From Patescibacteria group bacterium (lineage in GTDB: Bacteria; Patescibacteriota; Minisyncoccia; Phycocordibacterales; UBA2100): a DNA stretch of 7,178 bases. Positions 1-5,295 of this stretch are shown piece after piece. Positions within the stretch are counted from its first letter, which is position 1; every line of letters starts with the position of its first letter. Made by a program: the position numbers and the translations under genes. The notes below the pieces were generated by a model, which did no database searches, was not told the DNA's origin, and saw only the letters and a program-made list of their open reading frames with translations. The DNA is taken from positions 1 through 7,178 of the forward strand of contig WFWP01000091.1 of NCBI GenBank assembly GCA_015491055.1, in the 5' to 3' direction.

Positions 1-515
1 GACGCTTTAAGCGCATTCTTTATGAAATCAAATCTGTCAACATTCACAAGTGTTTCGGAAAATGTTTTGCCTCCGAGAATAATTTCAACCAAAGATATAT
101 CGTCCAATTCGCGCGTTCTGCGCAGAAGTTGAGACAAACTTGCCTTTTCCCTTCGCACTTTTTCATCCAATTCTCTTATGGTTTCATTTTTATTTTTTAT
201 ACTTTCATTTAGAGATTGTATGGTTCTTGCCCTCTCTCGTATGGATTTGTTCGCCTTTTGCACTTGCATATCCAATTTGCGCGCTTGCTCTTCATACTCG
301 CGTCTGACTTTTTTCTGACTCATCAACCGCAATCTTTCAGCTTGTATTTCCAATTCTTGTTGTACGATCTGGTTTTTCAACTTTGCCTTTTCTTTTTCAA
401 TATCGTTTTCAGTTTGACCAAAACTAATTGCGGGCAACACCGCGATTGCTATTGTCGCAAGGCACAAGTACACCAAGTTTTTATAAAAAAAGTAATCATT
501 CATAATCCCATGCAT
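1..515 (-). CDS. Secreted coiled-coil protein, N-terminal part of an EnvC/M23-like peptidoglycan hydrolase (partial)
   Basis: The minus-strand frame stays open from its start to the window edge, so the C-terminal part is missing. Counting from the ATG at 503, residues 4-28 form a signal peptide: a lysine at 8, a hydrophobic core at 10-25 and a small-residue SFG|Q cleavage region near 29. Residues 32-130 are a long Lys/Glu/Arg/Gln-rich coiled coil. A short segment follows with RRTRELDDISLVEIILG and then KTFSETLVNVDRF. Coiled coil followed by this LSQLLR...DDISLVEIILG pattern is typical of the region before the catalytic domain in EnvC-like and M23-type cell-wall hydrolases of small-genome bacteria. 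That assignment is inference, because no catalytic domain is visible. An in-frame ATG at 515 adds only MHGI; it lies 10 nt after a TATGAT box and I used it, but 503 is equally possible. The gene is divergent from the MFS permease. LepB, encoded in the same window, is the likely processing enzyme. Confidence 0.72.
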   Translation of the reverse strand, partial: MHGIMNDYFFYKNLVYLCLATIAIAVLPAISFGQTENDIEKEKAKLKNQIVQQELEIQAERLRLMSQKKVRREYEEQARKLDMQVQKANKSIRERARTIQSLNESIKNKNETIRELDEKVRREKASLSQLLRRTRELDDISLVEIILGGKTFSETLVNVDRFDFIKNALKA

Positions 516-525
516 ATACTACCAT

Positions 526-531
526 ATCATA
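526..531 (-). promoter_or_regulatory. Possible -10 box for the coiled-coil hydrolase gene
   Basis: On the minus strand TATGAT (5 of 6 to TATAAT) ends 10 nt before the ATG at 515. No good -35 lies 16-18 nt upstream; TGTTTA at 555-550 is weak. A second option is TTTACA (566-561) with TATACC (545-540), but that spacer is only 15 nt. Confidence 0.3.
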
Positions 532-540
532 ATCAACTTG

Positions 541-579
541 GTATACGAATAAACACATTGTGTAAAATATATTGTATAC
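541..579. promoter_or_regulatory. Dyad-symmetric element between divergent genes (possible operator)
   Basis: GTATAC occurs at 541-546 and again at 574-579. Between them sits the inverted repeat ACACA-T-TGTGT at 553-563, close to the middle. The right GTATAC overlaps the permease -10 box. The left one overlaps an alternative minus-strand -10. The arrangement could bind a dimeric regulator controlling both divergent genes, but AT-rich DNA produces such palindromes easily and no regulator gene is visible here. Confidence 0.25.
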
Positions 580-580
580 T
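575..580 (+). promoter_or_regulatory. -10 box of the MFS permease, near-leaderless
   Basis: TATACT (5 of 6 to TATAAT) ends 8 nt before the ATG at 589, so transcription would begin within about two bases of the start codon. There is no recognisable -35 at 552-557 (AACACA) and no Shine-Dalgarno sequence. Confidence 0.45.
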
Positions 581-588
581 TATGCAAT

Positions 589-1770
589 ATGGAATTCTTG
601 ATAAAACGAAGGCTTAACGGAAATTTTAATGTTTACCTGCTGGGTTTTTTGTTAAGCGCACATGTCGCGATAGTATCGTTTTTCAATGCAAACTTTCTGA
701 ATTCAAAAGGCGTACCGGAGGTGTGGTTGGGATCTTTGTATATTGCGGGAGCATTTCTGACTATGGCAATGTATTATGCCACTCCCGCAATCATTAAAAG
801 AACGGGCATTTATTCTTTTTTGCTTTCTTTGAGTATATTTGAATTTATTTTGTATGTGGCATTTGCATTTACGCAATCGTTTTATTTCATATTGTCCATG
901 TTCATTTTAATGCTTGTCACCTCAAGCGCGTTATTTTACGGGTTGGACATAATTTTGGAGGCCAGCACCAAAAACGAATCTGACACGGCGTATAACAGAA
1001 GCTCGTTTTTAACGATATCAAATATAGCATTTGTATCGTCACCGTTTGTCGCGGGTCTTATACTTAAACATTATTCATTTACGGAAGTTTATGTATTATC
1101 CGCGATTATAATGTTGCCATTTATTTATGTCTTGAAAACACAATTTCAACAAACGACCGAAAAGAACGCAAAGTATTCTTCGTTTTCATTAAAGAGAATA
1201 TTTCATGTCTTAAAATACAATAAAAACATTCGCTCCATATTTATCATACAATTTTTATTACAATTTTTCTTTGCTTGGATGATTATTTACACACCCATAT
1301 ATTTAAATGTTCATATAGGATTTTCATTACCCGCAATAGGAATAATCTCTTCTGTTATGCTAATACCTTATATCATTTTACAATATCCCCTGGGACATTA
1401 TGCCGACAAACGGTACGGAGAAAAAGAATTCTTGTTTGCGGGTTTTCTTTTGATCGCAATCAGTTCTTATGCATTATCATTTATAAACGGTCCTGATTTT
1501 GCAATTTGGGTAACCGCATTGTTTATAACGAGAATAGGCGGAGCTATTATAGAAGTTATGAATGAAATTTATTTTTTTAAGAAAGTCAATGATAAAGATG
1601 TGGATATAATAGGAGCATATCGCATGTTAAGACCCATATCCTCAATAATCGGACCTGCCACGGGCTCGATATTTTTGATATTGTTCCCAATGCAATACAT
1701 GTTCGGTTTTCTGGGAATGATAATGCTTATCGGTACCATAGCCACCCTGACAACGGAAGATACCGTATAA
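589..1770 (+). CDS. Major facilitator superfamily (MFS) permease
   Basis: A 393-residue, very hydrophobic protein with roughly 12 predicted membrane helices, the usual size for a 12-helix MFS carrier in the cytoplasmic membrane. The best signature is in the central loop between helices 8 and 9, residues 267-277: PLGHYADKRYG, matching the MFS motif A pattern GxxADxxG. The equivalent N-terminal loop (ATPAIIKRTG, residues 65-73) is degenerate. A hydrophilic linker at about 184-212 separates the two six-helix halves. Acidic residues fall inside helices (D120, E124, E322, E326) and may take part in proton coupling or substrate binding. The substrate cannot be told from sequence. The ATG at 589 is supported by a -10 box 8 nt upstream. 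The gene faces bL25 tail to tail, with 37 nt between them and no clear terminator. The family call is firm; the transported compound is unknown. Confidence 0.88.
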   Translation: MEFLIKRRLNGNFNVYLLGFLLSAHVAIVSFFNANFLNSKGVPEVWLGSLYIAGAFLTMAMYYATPAIIKRTGIYSFLLSLSIFEFILYVAFAFTQSFYFILSMFILMLVTSSALFYGLDIILEASTKNESDTAYNRSSFLTISNIAFVSSPFVAGLILKHYSFTEVYVLSAIIMLPFIYVLKTQFQQTTEKNAKYSSFSLKRIFHVLKYNKNIRSIFIIQFLLQFFFAWMIIYTPIYLNVHIGFSLPAIGIISSVMLIPYIILQYPLGHYADKRYGEKEFLFAGFLLIAISSYALSFINGPDFAIWVTALFITRIGGAIIEVMNEIYFFKKVNDKDVDIIGAYRMLRPISSIIGPATGSIFLILFPMQYMFGFLGMIMLIGTIATLTTEDTV

Positions 1771-1807
1771 ACCGCAAACTAAAAAGAGATAGAGTGCGCA
1801 ACATGAA

Positions 1808-2419
1808 TCAAGATCTCGGTTGCTCATCCTCGGTTTGTACTTCATCAACAGGAGCGTCAAAGTTCTCCTCAACAGCTTCACTGACCGAAGCTACCGCATC
1901 TGTCAAATCATTTTTCGGTACCGCGCTTTCGGGCAACTTCAAATCTCCTACGGTGATAACACTTGAAAGATCCGTTAACGCGCTCAAATCAACTTCTATA
2001 TGTTGAGGTATCTCACTTGGTCTTACTTCTATTTCAAGTTCATGCAAAGTCTTATTTACATTACCTCCCAATTTCTCTGCGGGCGCCTCTCCGACAAACT
2101 CAATCGGAACGGTAACGGATAGTTTTTTACCTCGCTCAAACACATAAAAATCAACATGTATGGGTTCGTCGGTCAAAGGATGCCATTGAACGTCTTTAAT
2201 GAGCGCTTCTTTATCATCTCCCACACCTTTTAAAACTATAATCGTGCTCTCCCCCGCATCATCCCAAACTCTCAGAAAGTCTTTGTGATTAACGGCGATA
2301 GCGACGGAATCTTCCTGCGGGCCGTAAAACACCGCGGGTATCATTCTTTTCGCGCGCAACTCATCTGCGCTTGAATTACCGCGCTCACATATATTCATAA
2401 CTATTTGATCACTCATCAT
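1808..2419 (-). CDS. rplY: 50S ribosomal protein bL25, long CTC/TL5 type
   Basis: bL25 binds 5S rRNA in the central protuberance of the large subunit; the long form adds a C-terminal beta domain (CTC/TL5). From the chosen start (203 residues), the N-terminal 5S-binding domain carries LRAKRMIPAVFYG at 21-33, matching the family's ARRLRxxGxIPAVLYG region, and LIKDVQWHPLTDEPIHVDFY at 73-92, its most conserved block. The C-terminal domain (about 98-172) contains VPIEFVGEAPA and the late VGDLKLPE strand. Residues about 174-203 form an acidic, probably disordered tail ending DEQPRS, as in many long bL25 proteins. The frame is open to an ATG at 2461, but the extra 14 residues do not look like bL25, and a TATACT box ends 10 nt before the ATG at 2419, so I used 2419. 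The ATG at 2416 is equally good. The gene is divergent from the small gene at 2517. Confidence 0.93.
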   Translation of the reverse strand: MMSDQIVMNICERGNSSADELRAKRMIPAVFYGPQEDSVAIAVNHKDFLRVWDDAGESTIIVLKGVGDDKEALIKDVQWHPLTDEPIHVDFYVFERGKKLSVTVPIEFVGEAPAEKLGGNVNKTLHELEIEVRPSEIPQHIEVDLSALTDLSSVITVGDLKLPESAVPKNDLTDAVASVSEAVEENFDAPVDEVQTEDEQPRS

Positions 2420-2429
2420 ACGGTGTGCA

Positions 2430-2457
2430 AGTATATATGTATTTGAAGAAATTGCAA
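2430..2457 (-). promoter_or_regulatory. bL25 (rplY) promoter
   Basis: On the minus strand TTGCAA (2457-2452, 4 of 6 to TTGACA) is followed by a 16-nt spacer and TATACT (2435-2430). The box ends 10 nt before the ATG at 2419, giving a leader of only a few bases. This supports 2419/2416 over 2461 as the start. The -35 hexamer is self-complementary and is also the best -35 for the opposite gene. Confidence 0.5.
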
Positions 2458-2480
2458 CCATGTTTGCATAGAGGTATAAT
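2452..2480 (+). promoter_or_regulatory. Promoter of the small gene at 2517
   Basis: TTGCAA (2452-2457), a 17-nt spacer and a perfect TATAAT (2475-2480). The predicted start near 2487 leaves a leader of about 30 nt, the longest of the plus-strand genes in this window, and no Shine-Dalgarno sequence is seen in it. It shares its -35 with the bL25 promoter. Confidence 0.55.
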
Positions 2481-2516
2481 ATACGCAGATTATCATAAAA
2501 AATAATAAAAACTCAT

Positions 2517-2753
2517 ATGTCAATAGAAAATCCGTTTTCAATACATTTGCAACCCGACAATAAAGAAGAACATATTACGGAACCGGATTCGAACAACAAA
2601 GAACCTATTGCGGAAATGGTCTATCGTGTAAATGAAACAATCGGTTACATTGATGTTGCCATGCATAGTCTTGACAAATCCGAATTAAAAGCATTAAGCG
2701 AAACTCATTTACATGAATTGGATGAGTTGGTTAGAGATTTAACAAGTCAATAA
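2517..2753 (+). CDS. Small acidic protein of unknown function (78 aa)
   Basis: I do not recognise this family. Residues 1-30 are polar and probably disordered, rich in Asn, Asp, Glu and Pro. Residues about 31-76 look helical, with regularly spaced Leu/Ile/Val and many acidic residues, possibly a helical hairpin used for protein-protein contact. There is no signal peptide, membrane segment, cysteine pair or catalytic motif. It was compared with exonuclease VII small subunit because of size and helical character, but the typical sequence pattern is missing. A good sigma70-like promoter directly upstream and codon use like its neighbours argue that it is a real gene. It is divergent from bL25 and 81 nt upstream of another small unknown gene on the same strand. 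Confidence 0.55.
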   Translation: MSIENPFSIHLQPDNKEEHITEPDSNNKEPIAEMVYRVNETIGYIDVAMHSLDKSELKALSETHLHELDELVRDLTSQ

Positions 2754-2774
2754 GTAAAGTAAACCTTTGCGCGG

Positions 2775-2854
2775 TTATGCAAAAAGTGGATAACTCTTAA
2801 AAGAGTGGATAATTATTTGATATAATTCCGCATAATGCATTGTGATGTGGATAC
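2775..2854. promoter_or_regulatory. Cluster of DnaA-box-like 9-mers around a promoter
   Basis: Reading the minus strand, TTATCCACT occurs at 2793-2785 and 2812-2804, and GTATCCACA at 2854-2846. Each matches 8 of 9 bases of the classical DnaA box TTATCCACA. On the plus strand TTATGCAAA (2775-2783) fits the relaxed TTATNCANA form. The two identical boxes flank an inverted repeat, CTCTT-AA-AAGAG (2794-2805), and lie just upstream of the -10 box of the gene at 2835. DnaA binding is inference. Confidence 0.3.
2818..2826 (+). promoter_or_regulatory. Extended -10 promoter of the small gene at 2835
   Basis: TGATATAAT is a perfect extended -10 (TGN plus TATAAT at 2821-2826). It ends 8 nt before the ATG at 2835, so the mRNA should be near-leaderless. 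No -35 is recognisable at 2798-2803, as expected for an extended -10 promoter. Confidence 0.55.
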
Positions 2855-3065
2855 AAAAACCATAGCCAAGATTGTGGGTCGCATAAAAGCGGCGTCGGGT
2901 TATCCCATAGACGAAGAAAAACTTGCGGAAGTGTTGAAGAATTCGTTGCGTCAATTAAAAGAACAAGACTCGGCAAAATATATTGACGTGATACAAGAAC
3001 TGGGAGACAAACTTGAAAAAATGGCGGTTGAGATTGGAAGGTTGAAAGCGAGTAATCGGGGGTAA
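2835..3065 (+). CDS. Small helical protein of unknown function (76 aa)
   Basis: I do not recognise this family. The protein appears almost entirely helical: residues 8-20 (KTIAKIVGRIKAA), a turn around GYPIDEE at 22-28, a second helix at about 28-44, and a third at about 46-73 with heptad-like Leu/Ile/Val spacing that could form a coiled coil. It is highly charged and has no signal peptide, membrane segment or catalytic motif. A perfect extended -10 box 8 nt before the ATG is the main reason to accept this start. The gene lies between another small unknown gene and lepB. Helical adaptor or nucleic-acid-associated roles are possible but unsupported. The DnaA-box-like repeats just upstream could mean control linked to the cell cycle, which is speculation. 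Confidence 0.6.
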   Translation: MHCDVDTKTIAKIVGRIKAASGYPIDEEKLAEVLKNSLRQLKEQDSAKYIDVIQELGDKLEKMAVEIGRLKASNRG

Positions 3066-3097
3066 CAAAAGAAGCTTGTTGTCGTTTGAGTCAAATT

Positions 3098-3125
3098 TTG
3101 ATGTGAACTTGTTTTGTAGTATACT
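3098..3125 (+). promoter_or_regulatory. lepB promoter
   Basis: TTGATG (3098-3103, 4 of 6), a 16-nt spacer and TATACT (3120-3125, 5 of 6). The -10 ends 8 nt before the lepB ATG at 3134, so the transcript is predicted near-leaderless. An inverted repeat TTTGA-G-TCAAA at 3085-3095 lies just upstream of the -35 and could be an operator or chance. Confidence 0.5.
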
Positions 3126-3133
3126 GTCCCGCG

Positions 3134-3826
3134 ATGAGTGATTTTGTAAAAAATCTATTTGAAATTATCTTTGACATAATCAAGGGCACTATAAATGTCT
3201 TAGTAAGAAAAAAAGATAATTCCAATCCCGATTACGAATCCACCGCTCCGGAATATTTAAAAGACGGAATCAATGAAGAGGGCGAATCGCCTTTACGATG
3301 GGTGGTTATGATAATCATAACGGTGGTTGCCGTGGTAGGTATACGCGTTTATATTGCAAAACCGTTTATAGTAAGCGGAGTATCAATGTATCCCGCATTT
3401 GATTCTTGGCATTATTTGATAATAGATCAGTATACATATAATTTCGTAAGAGATCCCGAAAGGGGCGAAGTTGTCGTATTCAAATATCCGGGAAACCCCG
3501 AGCGTTTTTTCATTAAAAGAATAATAGGACTCCCGAACGAAAAAATAACTATTGACGGATATAAAGTAATAATAAACGACAAATTTGAATTGAACGAACC
3601 ATACATATCGGACGAAAAGAAAAAGAGAACTACCCTGGAAATTCAGTTGGAAGAAGATGAATACTTTGTTATGGGAGATAATCGTAAAGAAAGTTCGGAT
3701 TCCAGATACTGGGGGCCACTTAAAAGAGAATTTATAGTAGGAAGAACTTTAATAAGATTGTTTCCGTTTACAAAAATAGACTTATTCCACGAAGAATTCA
3801 ATTATAAAGTTAGCGTAAAACGGTGA
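3134..3826 (+). CDS. lepB: Signal peptidase I
   Basis: This membrane-anchored serine protease removes signal peptides from proteins exported by Sec or Tat, cutting on the outer face of the membrane. The family motifs are in order. Residues 81-87 SGVSMYP contain the nucleophile S84. RFFIKRIIGLP (124-134) carries the general-base lysine K128. Residues 181-191 GDNRKESSDSR match the GDNxxxSxDSR box. A transmembrane anchor spans about 57-75, directly before the catalytic domain. Residues 1-55 are an unusually long N-terminal extension: an amphipathic or hydrophobic stretch at 4-25, then a charged, flexible part. It may act as a second membrane contact. Total length (230) is otherwise normal. The start is supported by a promoter 8 nt away. 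The stop codon overlaps a GTG start of the next gene, suggesting translational coupling. The coiled-coil protein at the left edge is a likely substrate. Confidence 0.95.
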   Translation: MSDFVKNLFEIIFDIIKGTINVLVRKKDNSNPDYESTAPEYLKDGINEEGESPLRWVVMIIITVVAVVGIRVYIAKPFIVSGVSMYPAFDSWHYLIIDQYTYNFVRDPERGEVVVFKYPGNPERFFIKRIIGLPNEKITIDGYKVIINDKFELNEPYISDEKKKRTTLEIQLEEDEYFVMGDNRKESSDSRYWGPLKREFIVGRTLIRLFPFTKIDLFHEEFNYKVSVKR

Positions 3827-4983
3827 TATTTATGTTGGATATAAGAAAAACAACCGAAAACAATACGGCTCGTTTGATAGAAAAAGCGATATCCGTATCC
3901 CGATCTTTTGGTTTTTCTAATTTTGAAAAAGAGTTGGACAAACTTCCTTCCAAGCGATTAAAGGCCGCGGAAAAAGTGGTTTGCGTATCCGCCAAAGAAA
4001 AGAAATTCTTGCCTATCATGCGAAAACTTGCATCAAAAGAGGTGCATAAATACTCCGACCATGTGTTGGGATATCATGTACAATCAAAAGGTGATATTGA
4101 CAATTTTTCACTGCACATAACGGGAACTGAAAATCCGATAGCCGAAGCTACTATAATAGCCGCCGCATTTACATTGCTTGAAGATGTTGGAATACATAAT
4201 CCGACAGTGCATATAAATTCATTGGGCACATTGGAATCTTTTACAAGGTATATGCGCGATTTGAAAAAGGCCCTTGACAAAATGAGCGCCAACCTATCAT
4301 TGCAAGTGCAAGCTGACATGCGCGTATCTCCCGTGAAAGCATATGCCAGATTATGTAAATTAAACTCTAAACTTAGCGAAAAATGCCCAAACCCCATTGA
4401 TTACCTAAACGATGAAGGTAGAACTCATTTATGGGAACTGTTGGAATATTTGGAGATATCGGGAATCCCCTATGTACTGGATAAAACGGTTATTGGAAGC
4501 AATGACTTCTTTGAACATACATTGTTTGAAATACGCGGCCACCATCACAACGAAGAAAATCAATTAACTTTTGCTCATGGAGGAAGGTACAGCGCATTGG
4601 GCAGAAAGGCGTTTAAGAAACATATACCGACTGTCGGTTTGACAATTGACATAAAACCTCAAGGGTCTCGCAAAATTAAGCAAACAAGAAAGAAAAGTCC
4701 CAAATTCTACTTTGCGCAACTTGGAACGGAAGCAAAAAAAATGGGGTTGAAAATACTTAATATGTTGCACAAGGCGGGAATTATGACAGGGCATTCATTT
4801 ACCCAAGAAACACTATCAAAACAAATGAACAATCCCGCGGTTAAAAAAGTGCCATATATAATTATTATGGGGCACAAAGAAGTTCTGGACAATACCGTCA
4901 TAGTGCGCAATACCCAAACATATAAACAAAAAACCGTGCCGATTAACCGATTGGTTAGGTACTTGAAAAATTTGGAAAAATAA
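3823..4983 (+). CDS. Histidyl-tRNA synthetase-like protein with lost catalytic motifs and retained anticodon-binding domain
   Basis: A 386-residue class II aaRS paralogue. Residues 94-140, with ITGTENPIAEATIIAAAF then VHINSLG, match the HisRS region after motif 2. Residues 189-236 (CPNPIDYLNDEGR, later GIPYVLDK, then NDFFEHTLFEI) align with the segment leading into the HisRS LVRGLDYYxxTVFE motif. GGRYS at 253-257 matches GGRYD. Residues about 293-384 are a class IIa anticodon-binding domain (FYFAQLGTEAKKMGLKIL, later VPYIIIMGHKEVLDNTVIVR). Key catalytic parts are missing. The motif 2 loop and its arginine are not present. The RGLDYY arginine is replaced (VIGSNDFF, 223-230). The motif 3 GLER becomes VGLTIDI (271-277). 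Aminoacylation is therefore unlikely. Known relatives with lost catalysis are HisZ, the GCN2 HisRS-like domain and the DNA polymerase gamma accessory subunit. No other histidine-pathway gene is here, so hisZ is not supported. The start is GTG at 3823, overlapping the lepB stop by 4 nt, or ATG at 3832. Confidence 0.8.
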   Translation: MIFMLDIRKTTENNTARLIEKAISVSRSFGFSNFEKELDKLPSKRLKAAEKVVCVSAKEKKFLPIMRKLASKEVHKYSDHVLGYHVQSKGDIDNFSLHITGTENPIAEATIIAAAFTLLEDVGIHNPTVHINSLGTLESFTRYMRDLKKALDKMSANLSLQVQADMRVSPVKAYARLCKLNSKLSEKCPNPIDYLNDEGRTHLWELLEYLEISGIPYVLDKTVIGSNDFFEHTLFEIRGHHHNEENQLTFAHGGRYSALGRKAFKKHIPTVGLTIDIKPQGSRKIKQTRKKSPKFYFAQLGTEAKKMGLKILNMLHKAGIMTGHSFTQETLSKQMNNPAVKKVPYIIIMGHKEVLDNTVIVRNTQTYKQKTVPINRLVRYLKNLEK

Positions 4984-4991
4984 TGTATCAT
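4963..4991 (+). promoter_or_regulatory. rpsU promoter inside the end of the HisRS-like gene
   Basis: TTGAAA (4963-4968, 5 of 6), exactly 17 nt of spacer, then TATCAT (4986-4991, 5 of 6). The -10 ends 8 nt before the rpsU ATG at 5000. The -35 lies inside the last codons of the upstream gene. This is one of the best promoters in the window and would let rpsU be transcribed independently of lepB, as a nearly leaderless mRNA. Confidence 0.6.
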
Positions 4992-4999
4992 TATCCGCA

Positions 5000-5257
5000 A
5001 TGACATTGAATGTACGCATTACAAAAGACGGATCAAAGAATACTCATCGCATGTTGAGCGAATTTTCAAGGGCGGTGTTCAGTTCCGGGATAGTGCGCCA
5101 TCTTAAAACCAGAAAGCGATATTTCAGCAGAAACGTTTCTCATTTGATAAAAAAGAAAGCCAAGTTGAAAAGGTTGGCAAAGCAAGCGCAGCTGGAACAA
5201 GACATCAAAGATGGGAAAGTTGCGGTTAACGCGCGCGGACAAATAGTCAAAAAGTAA
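5000..5257 (+). CDS. rpsU: 30S ribosomal protein bS21
   Basis: bS21 sits on the small-subunit platform near the 16S rRNA 3' end and the anti-Shine-Dalgarno region, where it affects initiation. The protein is short and strongly basic. Residues 16-44 (HRMLSEFSRAVFSSGIV then RHLKTRKRYFSR) match the family pattern of a helix RRFxRxxxxxGxL followed by xxxRRxYExP. Residues 47-66 are a Lys-rich helix matching the K/R-rich second half. At 85 residues it is longer than the usual 58-71. The last 18 or so residues (from about 68, with GKVAVNARGQIVKK at the end) form an extension of the kind seen in divergent lineages. It has its own promoter and starts 16 nt after the HisRS-like gene; ybeY follows 38 nt later. 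Adjacency of rpsU and ybeY is also known in Firmicutes, where yqeY and phoH lie between them, which supports both calls. Confidence 0.85.
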   Translation: MTLNVRITKDGSKNTHRMLSEFSRAVFSSGIVRHLKTRKRYFSRNVSHLIKKKAKLKRLAKQAQLEQDIKDGKVAVNARGQIVKK

Positions 5258-5260
5258 CAT

Positions 5261-5288
5261 TTGCGAAATACTCGTTTTTGCATACAAA
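5261..5288 (+). promoter_or_regulatory. Weak possible promoter for ybeY
   Basis: TTGCGA (5261-5266, 4 of 6), a 16-nt spacer and TACAAA (5283-5288, 4 of 6). The -10-like box ends 7 nt before the ATG at 5296, close to the 8-nt spacing seen at other genes, but both hexamers are poor. Read-through from rpsU is equally likely. Confidence 0.22.
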
Positions 5289-5295
5289 ATGACAA

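Noticed and set aside
216..617. A 133-codon plus-strand open frame opposite the coiled-coil gene.
   Set aside because: It is antisense to a frame with a clear signal peptide and coiled coil; its Phe/Leu-rich translation is the usual mirror of Lys/Glu-rich coding sequence, and it overlaps the permease start.
1771..1807. A bidirectional terminator between the permease and bL25.
   Set aside because: The 37-nt gap has a short pyrimidine run (CTCTTTTTAG on the minus strand) but no adjacent stable GC stem. The ACGG/CCGT arms at 1753-1766 are only 4 bp.
2420..2461. The longer bL25 start at ATG 2461, adding 14 residues.
   Set aside because: The extra residues do not resemble the bL25 N-terminus and would run through the predicted rplY -10 and the shared -35 element.
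3823..4983. Naming this gene hisS or hisZ.
   Set aside because: The hisS call fails because motif 2, the RGLDYY arginine and the motif 3 arginine are missing. The hisZ call lacks a hisG partner here, and this protein keeps a C-terminal anticodon-binding domain that HisZ generally lacks.
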